Below are positions 1 to 5,818 of a stretch of DNA of 5,934 nucleotides, in pieces. The notes beneath the pieces are model-generated. The model had not been told where the DNA came from. It ran no database searches and saw only the letters and a list, made by a program, of their open reading frames with translations. The DNA comes from Acidobacteriaceae bacterium (GTDB taxonomy: Bacteria; Acidobacteriota; Terriglobia; Terriglobales; Acidobacteriaceae). The position numbers and the translations under genes were made by a program. The stretch's first letter is position 1, and each line of letters begins with the position of its first letter. The stretch covers positions 1-5,934 of the forward strand of contig PLYW01000333.1 of the NCBI GenBank assembly GCA_003151875.1. Reading direction: 5' to 3'.

Positions 1-480
1 GTCCGTGCCGTAACTTACTCGCGCTCCAGCGCGAAGCGCATGCCAGCGTCGGAGATGGCCGGCAAGGTTGGTCCCGTGCGACCCACCGGCCATGGCTTTG
101 CGCTGCCCAGCGAGATCGGCGAAGCCCCGCTCAATATCGTGTTTGCTGGTCCGCTGGAAGGCGAAGCGCGAACCGTGGAGCAGATGATCGCCTCCACCGA
201 GCGCGGCATTCTGGTCACCCGGTTGTGGTACATCCGCGAAGTTGATCCCTACGAGAAAATCCTCACTGGCATGACCCGCGACGGCACATTCCTGGTCGAG
301 AATGGCAAGGTGGTCTGCGGCGTCCGAAACTTTCGATTTAATGAGAGTCTCTTGCACATGTTGCAAAACGTTGAGGTAATGGGGATCCCAACCCGCTCCT
401 GTGGGGAAGAGTCATTCGACATGGTGGTGCCTCCCATGAAAGTGCGCGAGTTCAATTTCACCGAGACCACAAATTTCTAA
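1..480 (+). CDS. TldD/PmbA-family metallopeptidase-related protein, C-terminal part (5' end outside window)
   Basis: The reading frame is open from base 1 to the TAA at 478-480, giving 159 visible codons, so the gene begins upstream of the window. The visible part matches the C-terminal domain of the TldD/PmbA (TldE) family: a stretch reading TRLWYIREVDP, then LTGMTRDGTFLVENGK, then VRNFRFNESLLHMLQNVE. Family members are cytoplasmic zinc-dependent proteases, known for processing modified peptides (microcin B17 maturation, CcdA degradation) and usually acting as TldD-TldE pairs. The HExxH-type metal site of TldD would lie upstream, so catalytic competence cannot be judged here. The tail, ending KVREFNFTETTNF, resembles the broad family branch found in Acidobacteria and archaea more than E. 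coli TldD or PmbA, hence no symbol. A partner gene, if adjacent, must lie upstream, because the next gene is unrelated. The family call is firm; the TldD versus TldE type is undecided. Confidence 0.88.
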   Translation, partial: VRAVTYSRSSAKRMPASEMAGKVGPVRPTGHGFALPSEIGEAPLNIVFAGPLEGEARTVEQMIASTERGILVTRLWYIREVDPYEKILTGMTRDGTFLVENGKVVCGVRNFRFNESLLHMLQNVEVMGIPTRSCGEESFDMVVPPMKVREFNFTETTNF

Positions 481-529
481 AGTGGTGGCGCCGAATCCGA
501 CGCGATTCGTCTCCAGAGATCCCATAAAT

Positions 530-551
530 AACTTAGATACATAAACTTAGA
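530..551. repeat. Short direct repeat AACTTAGA x2 in the gap before the PilZ gene
   Basis: The 8-mer AACTTAGA occurs at 530-537 and again at 544-551, so the copies start 14 bp apart. Both sit in a locally AT-rich patch of the 250-bp gap between the TldD-like gene and the PilZ gene. It could be a binding site for a regulator of the PilZ-LuxR unit, or part of its promoter region, but no convincing -35/-10 pair is visible around it. The rest of the gap (481-730) shows no gene and no T-tract terminator. Confidence 0.35.
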
Positions 552-730
552 ACCAGAATCGACGTGCCTTTCCCTCGCGGGGACGCGATCTGGGTGCAGT
601 TGTGCCCTCCCCTTGGTTGCGAAACCGCGATTCCTGGCGAATTTCCATGGTTTTTCCAGGTTACCTGCAAAGGTACTTTAGTAACAAGCCTTTCTCCGTT
701 ACTCGATGTATTCTTGTCAGTAATTCAGTT

Positions 731-1060
731 ATGAGCATGGTTATGAGCATGCGCCACGAGTCTGAACTTCGTAATTCGATACGGTTTCCGCTCCACTTAC
801 AGGTAACCTTGAGGACCCCGACCGCGGAATACCGCGCCAAGACGACCGATATTTCAGCGGGCGGGATCTTGTTTCACACCGAATCCGAGATCGCTGTGGG
901 TTCGGAGGTCGAGTTCACCATTGAAATGCCGGGCGACGTCCTGGGAACGAAGCATCCGGTGTTAGTAAAATGCCAGGGCCGCGTGGTGCGATTCGCAGAA
1001 GAAACCTCAGGACGGAGCGTAGCAGTAGTCATCGATGAATATCACTTCCAACGTCTCTAA
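731..1060 (+). CDS. Single-domain PilZ protein (putative c-di-GMP receptor)
   Basis: This is a small cytoplasmic protein of 109 aa from the chosen start, made almost entirely of one PilZ domain, the c-di-GMP-binding beta-barrel module. Both binding motifs are intact. The RxxxR motif is R14-N-S-I-R18, and the second motif, DxSxxG, is D40-I-S-A-G-G45. The remainder (about 46-109) alternates short hydrophobic and charged segments, as in the barrel. The open frame extends upstream to a GTG at 602 with another ATG at 647, but that stretch encodes an unconvincing N-terminus. Four in-frame ATGs are clustered at 731, 737, 743 and 749. The last would give a 103-aa minimal PilZ protein, and none has a clear Shine-Dalgarno, so the exact start is uncertain. 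The end overlaps the start of the LuxR-type regulator by 26 bp in another frame, suggesting co-transcription and translational coupling. Stand-alone PilZ proteins usually act by binding a partner protein; the partner here is unknown. Confidence 0.85.
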   Translation: MSMVMSMRHESELRNSIRFPLHLQVTLRTPTAEYRAKTTDISAGGILFHTESEIAVGSEVEFTIEMPGDVLGTKHPVLVKCQGRVVRFAEETSGRSVAVVIDEYHFQRL

Positions 1061-1976
1061 ACCGGCAACCCAAGGCGGCAGCACGGCCCCTCGCGCCCGC
1101 AATGGCGGGGAGGATGCTTCCCCTCCCTCTTCGTCTCCGGAATATTCCCTGCAACCGGAAACAACGCGGGTCCGAATTATCCTCGCCGACTCGGAAGCGA
1201 TCTTCCGGATGGGGATGGCAAGAATCTTCTCGGGGGAGAGCGATTTGGAAGTGGTGGCGCAGACGGACACCCTGGCGCAAACCCTTAGCGCAGTGGCCGA
1301 AACGCCGGCTGACGTGATCCTGTTCGAGGCGGGGTTGTCTCCCACGCCGGCGGAAGCGGTCAGCGAGGTGGCCCGGCGGGCCGCCCTTCCCGCGGCGAAA
1401 TTGATTCTGGTTACGCCGCCGGCGGGCGAGCAGGAAACGGTGGACTACCTGCGTCGCGGAGTTCGCGGCATTCTCACTCGCACCGTCTCGCCCGAATTGC
1501 TGGTGCGCTGTGTGCGCAAGGTCGCGGCCGGCGAGACCTGGCTCGACAAGCAGGGCGTAAACTGGGTAATCCAAGCCTATCGTTCGCAAGCTCTCCAAGG
1601 CAGCGCCCCCAAACAGCACTTGCGCCTCAGCGAGAAAGAAATGCTGATCATCAGCGGGGTCACGCAAGGACTGAAGAACAAAGACATCGCGCGCGAAGTT
1701 GGCACTACGGAGCAGGTAGTGAAGAACTACTTGCGCAAAATTTACGACAAGCTCCAGGTCACCGACCGCCTGGAATTGGCCCTCTACAGCATGCATCATC
1801 GTTTGTTGGATGGCTACGTCCCGGGTCCGGCACGCGAGCCGCGGCAGACGCCTCCGGTCCCGGCGGAAGCGGCAGAGATAGCTCAGGCGGCAATGGCGGC
1901 AGCTTCCCCAAGCAGCCGGGTACGGCCTTCTTCACCGAAACCGCAAGGGCACGAGTCCAATCCGAACGATCGCTAG
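1035..1976 (+). CDS. LuxR/NarL-type DNA-binding regulator with degenerate (pseudo-)receiver domain
   Basis: This 313-aa protein is built like a NarL/FixJ response regulator. A Ser/Pro-rich N-terminal extension (1-44) precedes a receiver-like domain (about 45-168), a linker, a LuxR-type helix-turn-helix (about 196-257) and a Pro/Ala/Ser-rich tail (259-313). The HTH is canonical: LSEKEMLIISGVTQGLKNKDIA, then a recognition-helix segment including VVKNYLRKIYDKL. The receiver is atypical. The acidic pair reads D52-S53, the phosphoacceptor position in DVILFEAGL is Glu98 rather than Asp, Thr127 is kept, and the conserved Lys is Arg149 (ILTRTVSPE). It is therefore unlikely to be phosphorylated normally; Glu may mimic the phosphorylated state. 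ATG 1035 is the only reasonable start: an in-frame TAG at 1026-1028 blocks extension, and no Shine-Dalgarno is close, which fits translation coupled to the overlapping PilZ gene. Target genes are unknown, and no sensor kinase is present. The family is certain; loss of phosphorylation is inferred from residues. Confidence 0.9.
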   Translation: MNITSNVSKPATQGGSTAPRARNGGEDASPPSSSPEYSLQPETTRVRIILADSEAIFRMGMARIFSGESDLEVVAQTDTLAQTLSAVAETPADVILFEAGLSPTPAEAVSEVARRAALPAAKLILVTPPAGEQETVDYLRRGVRGILTRTVSPELLVRCVRKVAAGETWLDKQGVNWVIQAYRSQALQGSAPKQHLRLSEKEMLIISGVTQGLKNKDIAREVGTTEQVVKNYLRKIYDKLQVTDRLELALYSMHHRLLDGYVPGPAREPRQTPPVPAEAAEIAQAAMAAASPSSRVRPSSPKPQGHESNPNDR

Positions 1977-2034
1977 AACTGGAACAGGCGACGCCAATCC
2001 TGGTTCGTGCGCGCGGGGATGCAACCCACCCTAG

Positions 2035-2063
2035 TTGTGGCCATGAGGGCATTGCGGTAGCTT
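2035..2063 (+). promoter_or_regulatory. Weak candidate promoter of the serine hydrolase gene
   Basis: A TTGTGG box at 2035-2040 lies 17 bp before TAGCTT at 2058-2063. The -35 resembles the sigma-70 TTGACA, but the -10 matches TATAAT poorly. It sits in the 120-bp gap after the regulator gene, where a promoter would be expected because no terminator or tight spacing joins the two genes. Read-through from the regulator gene is an equally good explanation. Confidence 0.25.
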
Positions 2064-2096
2064 ATCTTTGTTCCAGACTTTCATTCCGAGGCGACC

Positions 2097-3518
2097 ATGG
2101 GCCATTGCAATTCCACCTGGCGAAAATATTCGATAGCGTATGTCTTTCTTCTTGTACTTGCGACGGTCCCGTCGTTTGCCCAAACGGCGCCGCTGCTGGC
2201 TCCGGATTTGCGCAACCAAATCGATGGCATCGCGCACCATGTGCTGCAGACGACCGGTGTCCCCAGCGCTTCGCTGGCCGTGGTGAAGGATGGCAAGATT
2301 GCCTACCTACAAGCCTACGGTGAAGCGCGTCTCGATCCGCGCACTCTGTCGCAGCCGCAAATGCGGTACAGCATTGGCTCAATCAGCAAGCAGTTCACGG
2401 CCGCAGCGGTCCTCCTGCTGGCCGAGGAAGGCAAGTTGTCGCTCGACGATCCTGTCGCGAAGTACGTTCCGGGCTTGACGCGGGGAAAGGAAGTCACCAT
2501 TCGCGAACTGCTGTCGCACACCTCCGGTTATCAGGATTTCTGGCCGCAAGATTATGTTCCGCCGTTGATGCTGCAACCCGTTACGGCGGACGCGATCATG
2601 GATCGCTGGGCGCGCAAGCCGCTGGATTTTGATCCGGGCACAAAGTGGCAGTACAGCAACACCAACTATGTGATTGCCGGAGTGATTGTGGAGAAGGTTT
2701 CCGGGATGCCGCTGCTGCAGTTTCTCAACCAGCGTATCTTTTCTCCGCTGGGAATCGGGAGCGTGGCCGATACCAACGAGAACAAGCTCCCGGCCAGCGA
2801 TCCGAGCGGCTATTTTCGTTATGCGATCGGGCCGCTGCATCCCGCGCCCAAGGAAGCCAAAGGTTGGATGTTCGCCGCCGGCGAACTGGCGATGACCGCC
2901 GAGGACCTGGCGAAGTGGGACATCTCGATGATCCACCAGACGGTCCTCAAACCGGCTTCTTATCGGGAAATGGAAACCGAGGCGTTGCTGAAGAACGGAG
3001 TCGGCACGCGCTACGGCCTGGGCGTTCAAGTCATGAGCCTAGGCGGCCATCGCGTGCTGGAGCACGGTGGGGAGGTGTCGGGATTCACCGCCGAGAACAT
3101 CGTTATGCCGGAGGATGGGATTGCGGTGGTGGTGCTGACCAATCAGGACGCCTCCGAAGCCGCTTCCGAGATCGAAAGCCAGGTGAGGACGGCGATACTC
3201 CAGGCTGAGCACCCGCAAGACCCCAAGCAGGATGCGCTCATCCGCAAGGTGTATGACGGATTGCAGCAGGGCAAGATCGACCGTTCGCTGTTTACCGACA
3301 ATGCCAATGCATATTTCACCGACCAGGCATTAAAAGACTATGCCGGCAGCCTTGGTCCCTTGGGCGTGCCCCAAAGCTTCGCACAGGACCACGTTTCCGC
3401 GCGCGGTGGCATGACGGCACGGATCTACAACGTGAACTATGCGAGCAGGAATTTGGTCATCATCATCTACGAAATGCCCGACGGTAAATTCGAGCAGTAC
3501 ATGATTGCCGAAAAATGA
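2097..3518 (+). CDS. Exported serine hydrolase, beta-lactamase class C / penicillin-binding-protein-like
   Basis: This 473-aa protein is predicted to act in the periplasm or outside the cell. Residues 1-28 form a signal peptide (Arg-Lys, a hydrophobic core, then a likely cut after SFA). The Beta-lactamase (serine hydrolase) fold spans about 37-370 and carries all three active-site motifs: S95-I-S-K98 (SxxK, nucleophile Ser95), Y186-S-N188 (YxN) and H323-G-G325 (in place of KTG). It also has the family stretches ELLSHTSGY and FDPGTKWQYSN. The HGG form is common in esterase/peptidase-like members (EstB, DD-peptidase and AmpH-like), so hydrolysis of peptides or esters is likelier than antibiotic resistance; the substrate is unknown. 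Residues about 375-473 form an extra C-terminal alpha/beta region after the catalytic domain, which I cannot assign. The ATG start is supported by GAGG at 2088-2091, five bases upstream. The gene stands alone, 120 bp after the regulator and 137 bp before bacterioferritin. Confidence 0.9.
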   Translation: MGHCNSTWRKYSIAYVFLLVLATVPSFAQTAPLLAPDLRNQIDGIAHHVLQTTGVPSASLAVVKDGKIAYLQAYGEARLDPRTLSQPQMRYSIGSISKQFTAAAVLLLAEEGKLSLDDPVAKYVPGLTRGKEVTIRELLSHTSGYQDFWPQDYVPPLMLQPVTADAIMDRWARKPLDFDPGTKWQYSNTNYVIAGVIVEKVSGMPLLQFLNQRIFSPLGIGSVADTNENKLPASDPSGYFRYAIGPLHPAPKEAKGWMFAAGELAMTAEDLAKWDISMIHQTVLKPASYREMETEALLKNGVGTRYGLGVQVMSLGGHRVLEHGGEVSGFTAENIVMPEDGIAVVVLTNQDASEAASEIESQVRTAILQAEHPQDPKQDALIRKVYDGLQQGKIDRSLFTDNANAYFTDQALKDYAGSLGPLGVPQSFAQDHVSARGGMTARIYNVNYASRNLVIIIYEMPDGKFEQYMIAEK

Positions 3519-3549
3519 GTTTCACCAAGGCGGTCCGTGAAGTTGCTCA

Positions 3550-3578
3550 TAGCGATATCGCCATCGGCAGGCTACAAT
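3550..3578 (+). promoter_or_regulatory. Candidate bacterioferritin promoter with overlapping palindrome
   Basis: TACAAT at 3573-3578 is a good -10 match (5/6), with TAGCGA at 3550-3555 as a weak -35 at 17-bp spacing. The perfect 10-bp palindrome GCGATATCGC (3552-3561) overlaps the -35. The 7-mer CGGCAGG occurs on both sides of the -10 (3565-3571 and 3588-3594). Either could be an operator for iron or redox control of the ferritin gene, but neither resembles a Fur box I recognise. Transcription would start near 3585, leaving a leader of about 70 nt. Confidence 0.4.
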
Positions 3579-3655
3579 AAAGCGTTCCGGCAGGTGCATT
3601 TTTTCAGATGTGACTGAGCCGAATGGTGTTCATTTACTAAGTTCAGCGAGGCGAT

Positions 3656-4132
3656 ATGAAGGGTGATGCCAAAGTTATTGCTTTCTTAAACCAGGTATTA
3701 AAGGCGGAGTTGACGGCCATCAATCAGTACTTCCTGCACGCCGAAATGTGCGAGAACTGGGGCTACAAGCGGCTCGCCAAGCTGGCGAAAAAGGAATCCA
3801 TCGAAGAGATGGTGCATGCCGAAAAGTGCATGGAGCGAATTCTGTACCTCGACGGCACGCCCAACATGTCCGACTACTTCAAAATCAACATTGGAGCTAC
3901 GGTCGAGGCCCAGCTCAAGAACGATCTGCAACTGGAATACGACGCGGTCAAGCGCCTGAATGACGGAATCAAGCTCTGCACCGCCGCGAACGACGCCGGC
4001 TCGCGCGAACTGGCAGAAAAGATCCTCAGCGATGAAGAACACCACATCGATTGGCTCGAAGGCCAATTGCACGCCATCAGCGAGATGGGGATCGCGAACT
4101 ACCTGGCGCAGCAACTGAAGGAAGGCGAGTGA
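3656..4132 (+). CDS. bfr: Bacterioferritin (heme-type, ferroxidase-active)
   Basis: At 158 aa this is the normal length for bacterioferritin, which assembles into a 24-subunit cytoplasmic shell that oxidises Fe(II) and stores Fe(III) mineral. All ferroxidase-centre ligands are visible at the standard positions: E18, E51, H54, E94, E127 and H130. Met52, the axial ligand of the heme bound between two subunits, is also present (EEMVHAEK), separating it from plain ferritin and Dps. The four-helix bundle pattern covers about residues 4-145, with a short fifth helix (EMGIANYLAQQL) near the end. The ATG is preceded by GAGG at 3648-3651, four bases upstream. No bfd ferredoxin gene or second bfr lies next to it; the following gene is a tRNA. 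Expression is probably driven by the candidate promoter at 3550-3578. The identification is secure; the iron regulator is not visible. Confidence 0.97.
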   Translation: MKGDAKVIAFLNQVLKAELTAINQYFLHAEMCENWGYKRLAKLAKKESIEEMVHAEKCMERILYLDGTPNMSDYFKINIGATVEAQLKNDLQLEYDAVKRLNDGIKLCTAANDAGSRELAEKILSDEEHHIDWLEGQLHAISEMGIANYLAQQLKEGE

Positions 4133-4136
4133 AAGG

Positions 4137-4178
4137 CAGTTGCCAGTTGTCAGTTGTCAGTGGTCAGTTCCCAGTTCT
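4137..4178. repeat. Six tandem degenerate heptamers (consensus CAGTTGT)
   Basis: Six 7-bp units run in register: CAGTTGC, CAGTTGT, CAGTTGT, CAGTGGT, CAGTTCC, CAGTTCT. The first four bases never change; variation is confined to the last three. The array starts four bases after the bacterioferritin stop codon. Its first units can fold back on sequence just downstream: TTGCCAGT at 4140-4147 pairs with ACTGGCAA at 4183-4190, extending to 11 pairs with one G-T. Comparable CAGTTGT-type arrays may be dispersed elsewhere in this genome, which this window cannot show. Confidence 0.75.
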
Positions 4179-4246
4179 AATTACTGGCAATTGACTTCTG
4201 GCACCGACTGCGGGAAACCTCGGATTTCCTGTCCCTTGCAATACGT

Positions 4247-4252
4247 TACAAT
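4247..4252 (+). promoter_or_regulatory. Candidate -10 box for tRNA-Ser
   Basis: TACAAT at 4247-4252 matches the sigma-70 -10 in five of six positions and lies 48 bp before the mature tRNA. This places transcription start near 4259 with a short 5' leader, typical for tRNA genes. The -35 region 16-18 bp upstream (around TTTCCT, 4225-4230) is poor, so the call rests on the -10 and position only. Confidence 0.35.
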
Positions 4253-4300
4253 GAGACAACGCTGTGGTTTTGGCGTCACCGCGAGACGCTTTTTCCCAAC

Positions 4301-4390
4301 GGAGAGATGGCCGAGTGGCTGAAGGCGCACGCTTGGAAAGCGTGTATACTCGAAAGGGTATCCAGGGTTCGAATCCCTGTCTCTCCGCCA
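4301..4390 (+). tRNA. tRNA-Ser, anticodon GGA (reads UCC and UCU)
   Basis: A complete class II tRNA of 90 nt including an encoded CCA end (4388-4390). The acceptor arm GGAGAGA (4301-4307) pairs perfectly with TCTCTCC (4380-4386, one G-T), with G at the discriminator position as expected for serine. The anticodon stem CACGC/GCGTG encloses the loop TTGGAAA (4333-4339), with anticodon GGA at 4335-4337. The long variable arm is a 6-bp stem, ATACTC/GGGTAT, closed by a GAAA tetraloop (4346-4361), diagnostic for Ser/Leu/Tyr tRNAs. The T arm is CAGGG/CCCTG around TTCGAAT. Nothing suggests degeneration. It stands alone between bacterioferritin and the convergent peptidase gene. The strand opposite it is open for translation, which yields a familiar false protein and should not be annotated. 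Confidence 0.97.
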
Positions 4391-4545
4391 GCCCTTCATA
4401 ATAAAGCACTTAGCTAGCCACCAGGATGGTGGTGGAATCGCTGACTTCGGCAAAACGCCAGTAGTAAGCAACCGAAGAAATCGCATGGCGCGCGGCAGGA
4501 CCGTCGCTCTTCCTCTGTATCCGATGTATCCGAATTTCTAGTGAG

Positions 4546-4603
4546 GCGCTCCGTACGGGATGCCCGGCCGGAGCGCAAAAAAGGCGCGCTCCAGGAGCGC
4601 GCC
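4546..4603. repeat. Palindrome cluster: four alternating GCGCTCC/GGAGCGC arms
   Basis: Four 7-bp arms alternate in orientation: GCGCTCC (4546-4552), GGAGCGC (4570-4576), GCGCTCC (4586-4592), GGAGCGC (4594-4600). Neighbouring arms can pair in three exclusive ways. The outer pair 4546-4553 with 4569-4576 gives an 8-bp stem that also encloses a small CGGG/CCCG stem (4556-4559 with 4563-4566). Arms 3 and 4 form the terminator hairpin. Arms 2 and 3 can compete with both, looping out the A/T tract. Confidence 0.7.
4577..4603 (-). terminator. Intrinsic terminator of the S53 peptidase gene
   Basis: Read on the minus strand, GGCGCGCT (4603-4596), a five-base loop (4595-4591) and AGCGCGCC (4590-4583) form a perfect 8-bp GC-rich hairpin (pairing can extend to 10 with a minimal loop), followed at once by six T residues (4582-4577). 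It begins 21 bp after the peptidase stop codon. This is a textbook Rho-independent terminator. On the plus strand the hairpin has no downstream T-tract, so it would not obviously stop transcripts from the tRNA side. Confidence 0.9.
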
Positions 4604-4624
4604 TCGCAGCTAATGAAATTCGCT

Positions 4625-5812
4625 TTACGGCAAGGGAACTAAGTCGTTGGCCAGGTGGTTGGCAATCGGGGTACCGACCCCGGTCACGTAGTCATAACCC
4701 GATCCAGCCACGCAAACTCCTCCGCTGCTGCCGGTGGTGACGTCGTGGAAGTCCAACGCGTAATTCCCGGAAGGGTAGATCGTCTGATACAGATCCGGTA
4801 AGAACTGATGGATGGTGGTCCCACCGCCCGCAACGCGGAGAGAGTTCTCAATCGCCATAAAGGCTGCCCAAACCGGTGAAGACAGGCTAGTTCCGCCCAC
4901 CTCGAGCCACTGGTACCCGTCGTAGCTGTCGTACACCGGAACGCCGCTGGCGGGGGAAGCATCCAGCGCAACATCGGGAATGCTGCGGAATCCGGTATGC
5001 TGCACGCCCATCTGCCACGTTGGCTCAGACTCGTAAAGGCTGATACCGCCGCCGCTGCCGCTCCAGGCGATTTCATGGCCGTAGTTATTGCTAAACGGCG
5101 AGGGAGGTGGAAGCGCACTCGTCAGCGTCAACACGGTCCCGCCCACGGCGACTACATAAGGCGACTCCGCGGGATAGTTGGTCAAGCATCCGCTATCGCC
5201 GGTAGATGAAAAGAAGGTAACTCCCGGGACCTGAAAGTGGAAATCCTCGGCATTCTCGCCGCTAAATCCACCGCCGTAACCCCAGCTCATGCTAACCACG
5301 TTGGACCCCGCCGCAACGGCTTGGTCCACCGCCAAGAACAGGCTGTCGTCCGGATTCGCATTTTCCACTAACACGATTTTGGCTGCCGGCGCCATGGCGT
5401 GTGCCCACTGGATGTCTAACGCCTGCTCAATGGCCCAATTCCCGCTGTGACCGCTGCACAAGGTGCCGCCGTACTGGATTTTGGTGAAGCAGCCGTTGGC
5501 CGTGGTGCAAGCCGGCAGGTAGTAATACGTTGAAAAAACGCCCAAATCAGCTTCGGCGCTGGGATAGTCGCAGGCATCCACGATGCCGATGGTCATCCCC
5601 TGGCCCTGGTTCGGGATCACATTGTATCGGTACGCCTCCCTCATTTGAACAGGTGGGAAGCCGGATGGATGGGTGGAATCGCCACGCGGCTCCAAGATGC
5701 GGATTGGCGAAGTAAAGATATGGGTGCCGGTTCCGGACTGCTGAGCAAGGATTGGCGCGGTCAGGGCAAAAATGAATGTCATGCCAAGCAACAACAGAAG
5801 AAATTTCTTCAT
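4625..5812 (-). CDS. Secreted sedolisin-type serine-carboxyl peptidase (family S53), without pro-domain
   Basis: This 395-aa exported acid endopeptidase starts with a signal peptide (residues 1-23: two Lys, a long hydrophobic core, a likely cut after ILA). The S53 catalytic domain follows from about residue 50. The Glu-Asp-Ser triad and oxyanion Asp are visible: E129 and D133 in IEQALDIQWAHAMAP, D206 in SSTGDSG, and S309 in GGTSLSSP. The calcium site typical of the C-terminal end is kept: D357-V358, G370-x-G372 and D374 in GSGYDYVTG. Six cysteines (81, 102, 108, 119, 209, 367) could form disulfides after export. Classical sedolisins (kumamolisin, TPP1) carry a propeptide of roughly 180 residues; here under 30 separate the signal peptide from the catalytic domain. 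The ATG at 5812 is preferred over the ATG at 5818 because GGGAG lies directly against the latter but six bases before the former. The gene is convergent with tRNA-Ser and ends in a strong terminator. Confidence 0.93.
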   Translation of the reverse strand: MKKFLLLLLGMTFIFALTAPILAQQSGTGTHIFTSPIRILEPRGDSTHPSGFPPVQMREAYRYNVIPNQGQGMTIGIVDACDYPSAEADLGVFSTYYYLPACTTANGCFTKIQYGGTLCSGHSGNWAIEQALDIQWAHAMAPAAKIVLVENANPDDSLFLAVDQAVAAGSNVVSMSWGYGGGFSGENAEDFHFQVPGVTFFSSTGDSGCLTNYPAESPYVVAVGGTVLTLTSALPPPSPFSNNYGHEIAWSGSGGGISLYESEPTWQMGVQHTGFRSIPDVALDASPASGVPVYDSYDGYQWLEVGGTSLSSPVWAAFMAIENSLRVAGGGTTIHQFLPDLYQTIYPSGNYALDFHDVTTGSSGGVCVAGSGYDYVTGVGTPIANHLANDLVPLP

Positions 5813-5818
5813 TTGCAT

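Noticed and set aside
493..508. Hairpin GAATC/GATTC after the TldD-like gene as a terminator
   Set aside because: It has only five base pairs, three of them A-T, and no T-tract follows.
602..730. N-terminal extension of the PilZ gene from GTG 602 or ATG 647
   Set aside because: The stretch has no domain signal, odd composition and no ribosome binding site. The PilZ domain begins right after the ATG cluster at 731-749.
1029..1799. 256-codon minus-strand open frame opposite the LuxR-type regulator
   Set aside because: It is an antisense shadow of a GC-rich gene. Its translation is Arg/His-rich with no recognisable domain, while the plus strand carries clear receiver-like and HTH motifs.
2379..3029. 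216-codon minus-strand open frame opposite the serine hydrolase
   Set aside because: Its composition is Arg-rich and it has no known motif. The plus strand has all three active-site motifs across the same stretch.
3698..4114. 138-codon minus-strand open frame opposite bacterioferritin
   Set aside because: It is the reverse shadow of a fully conserved bacterioferritin gene.
4301..4390. tRNA-Ser as an integration site for a mobile element
   Set aside because: No integrase gene and no repeated copy of the tRNA 3' end is found in the window.
4418..4432. Hairpin CCACCA/TGGTGG after tRNA-Ser as a terminator
   Set aside because: The loop is only three bases and no T-run follows, so it is not a convincing intrinsic terminator.
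4164..4486. Minus-strand reading frames of 81 and 101 codons containing phrases such as RDSNPGYPFEYTRFPS
   Set aside because: They are translations of the antisense strand of tRNA-Ser, a well-known false-protein pattern. No ribosome binding site supports them.
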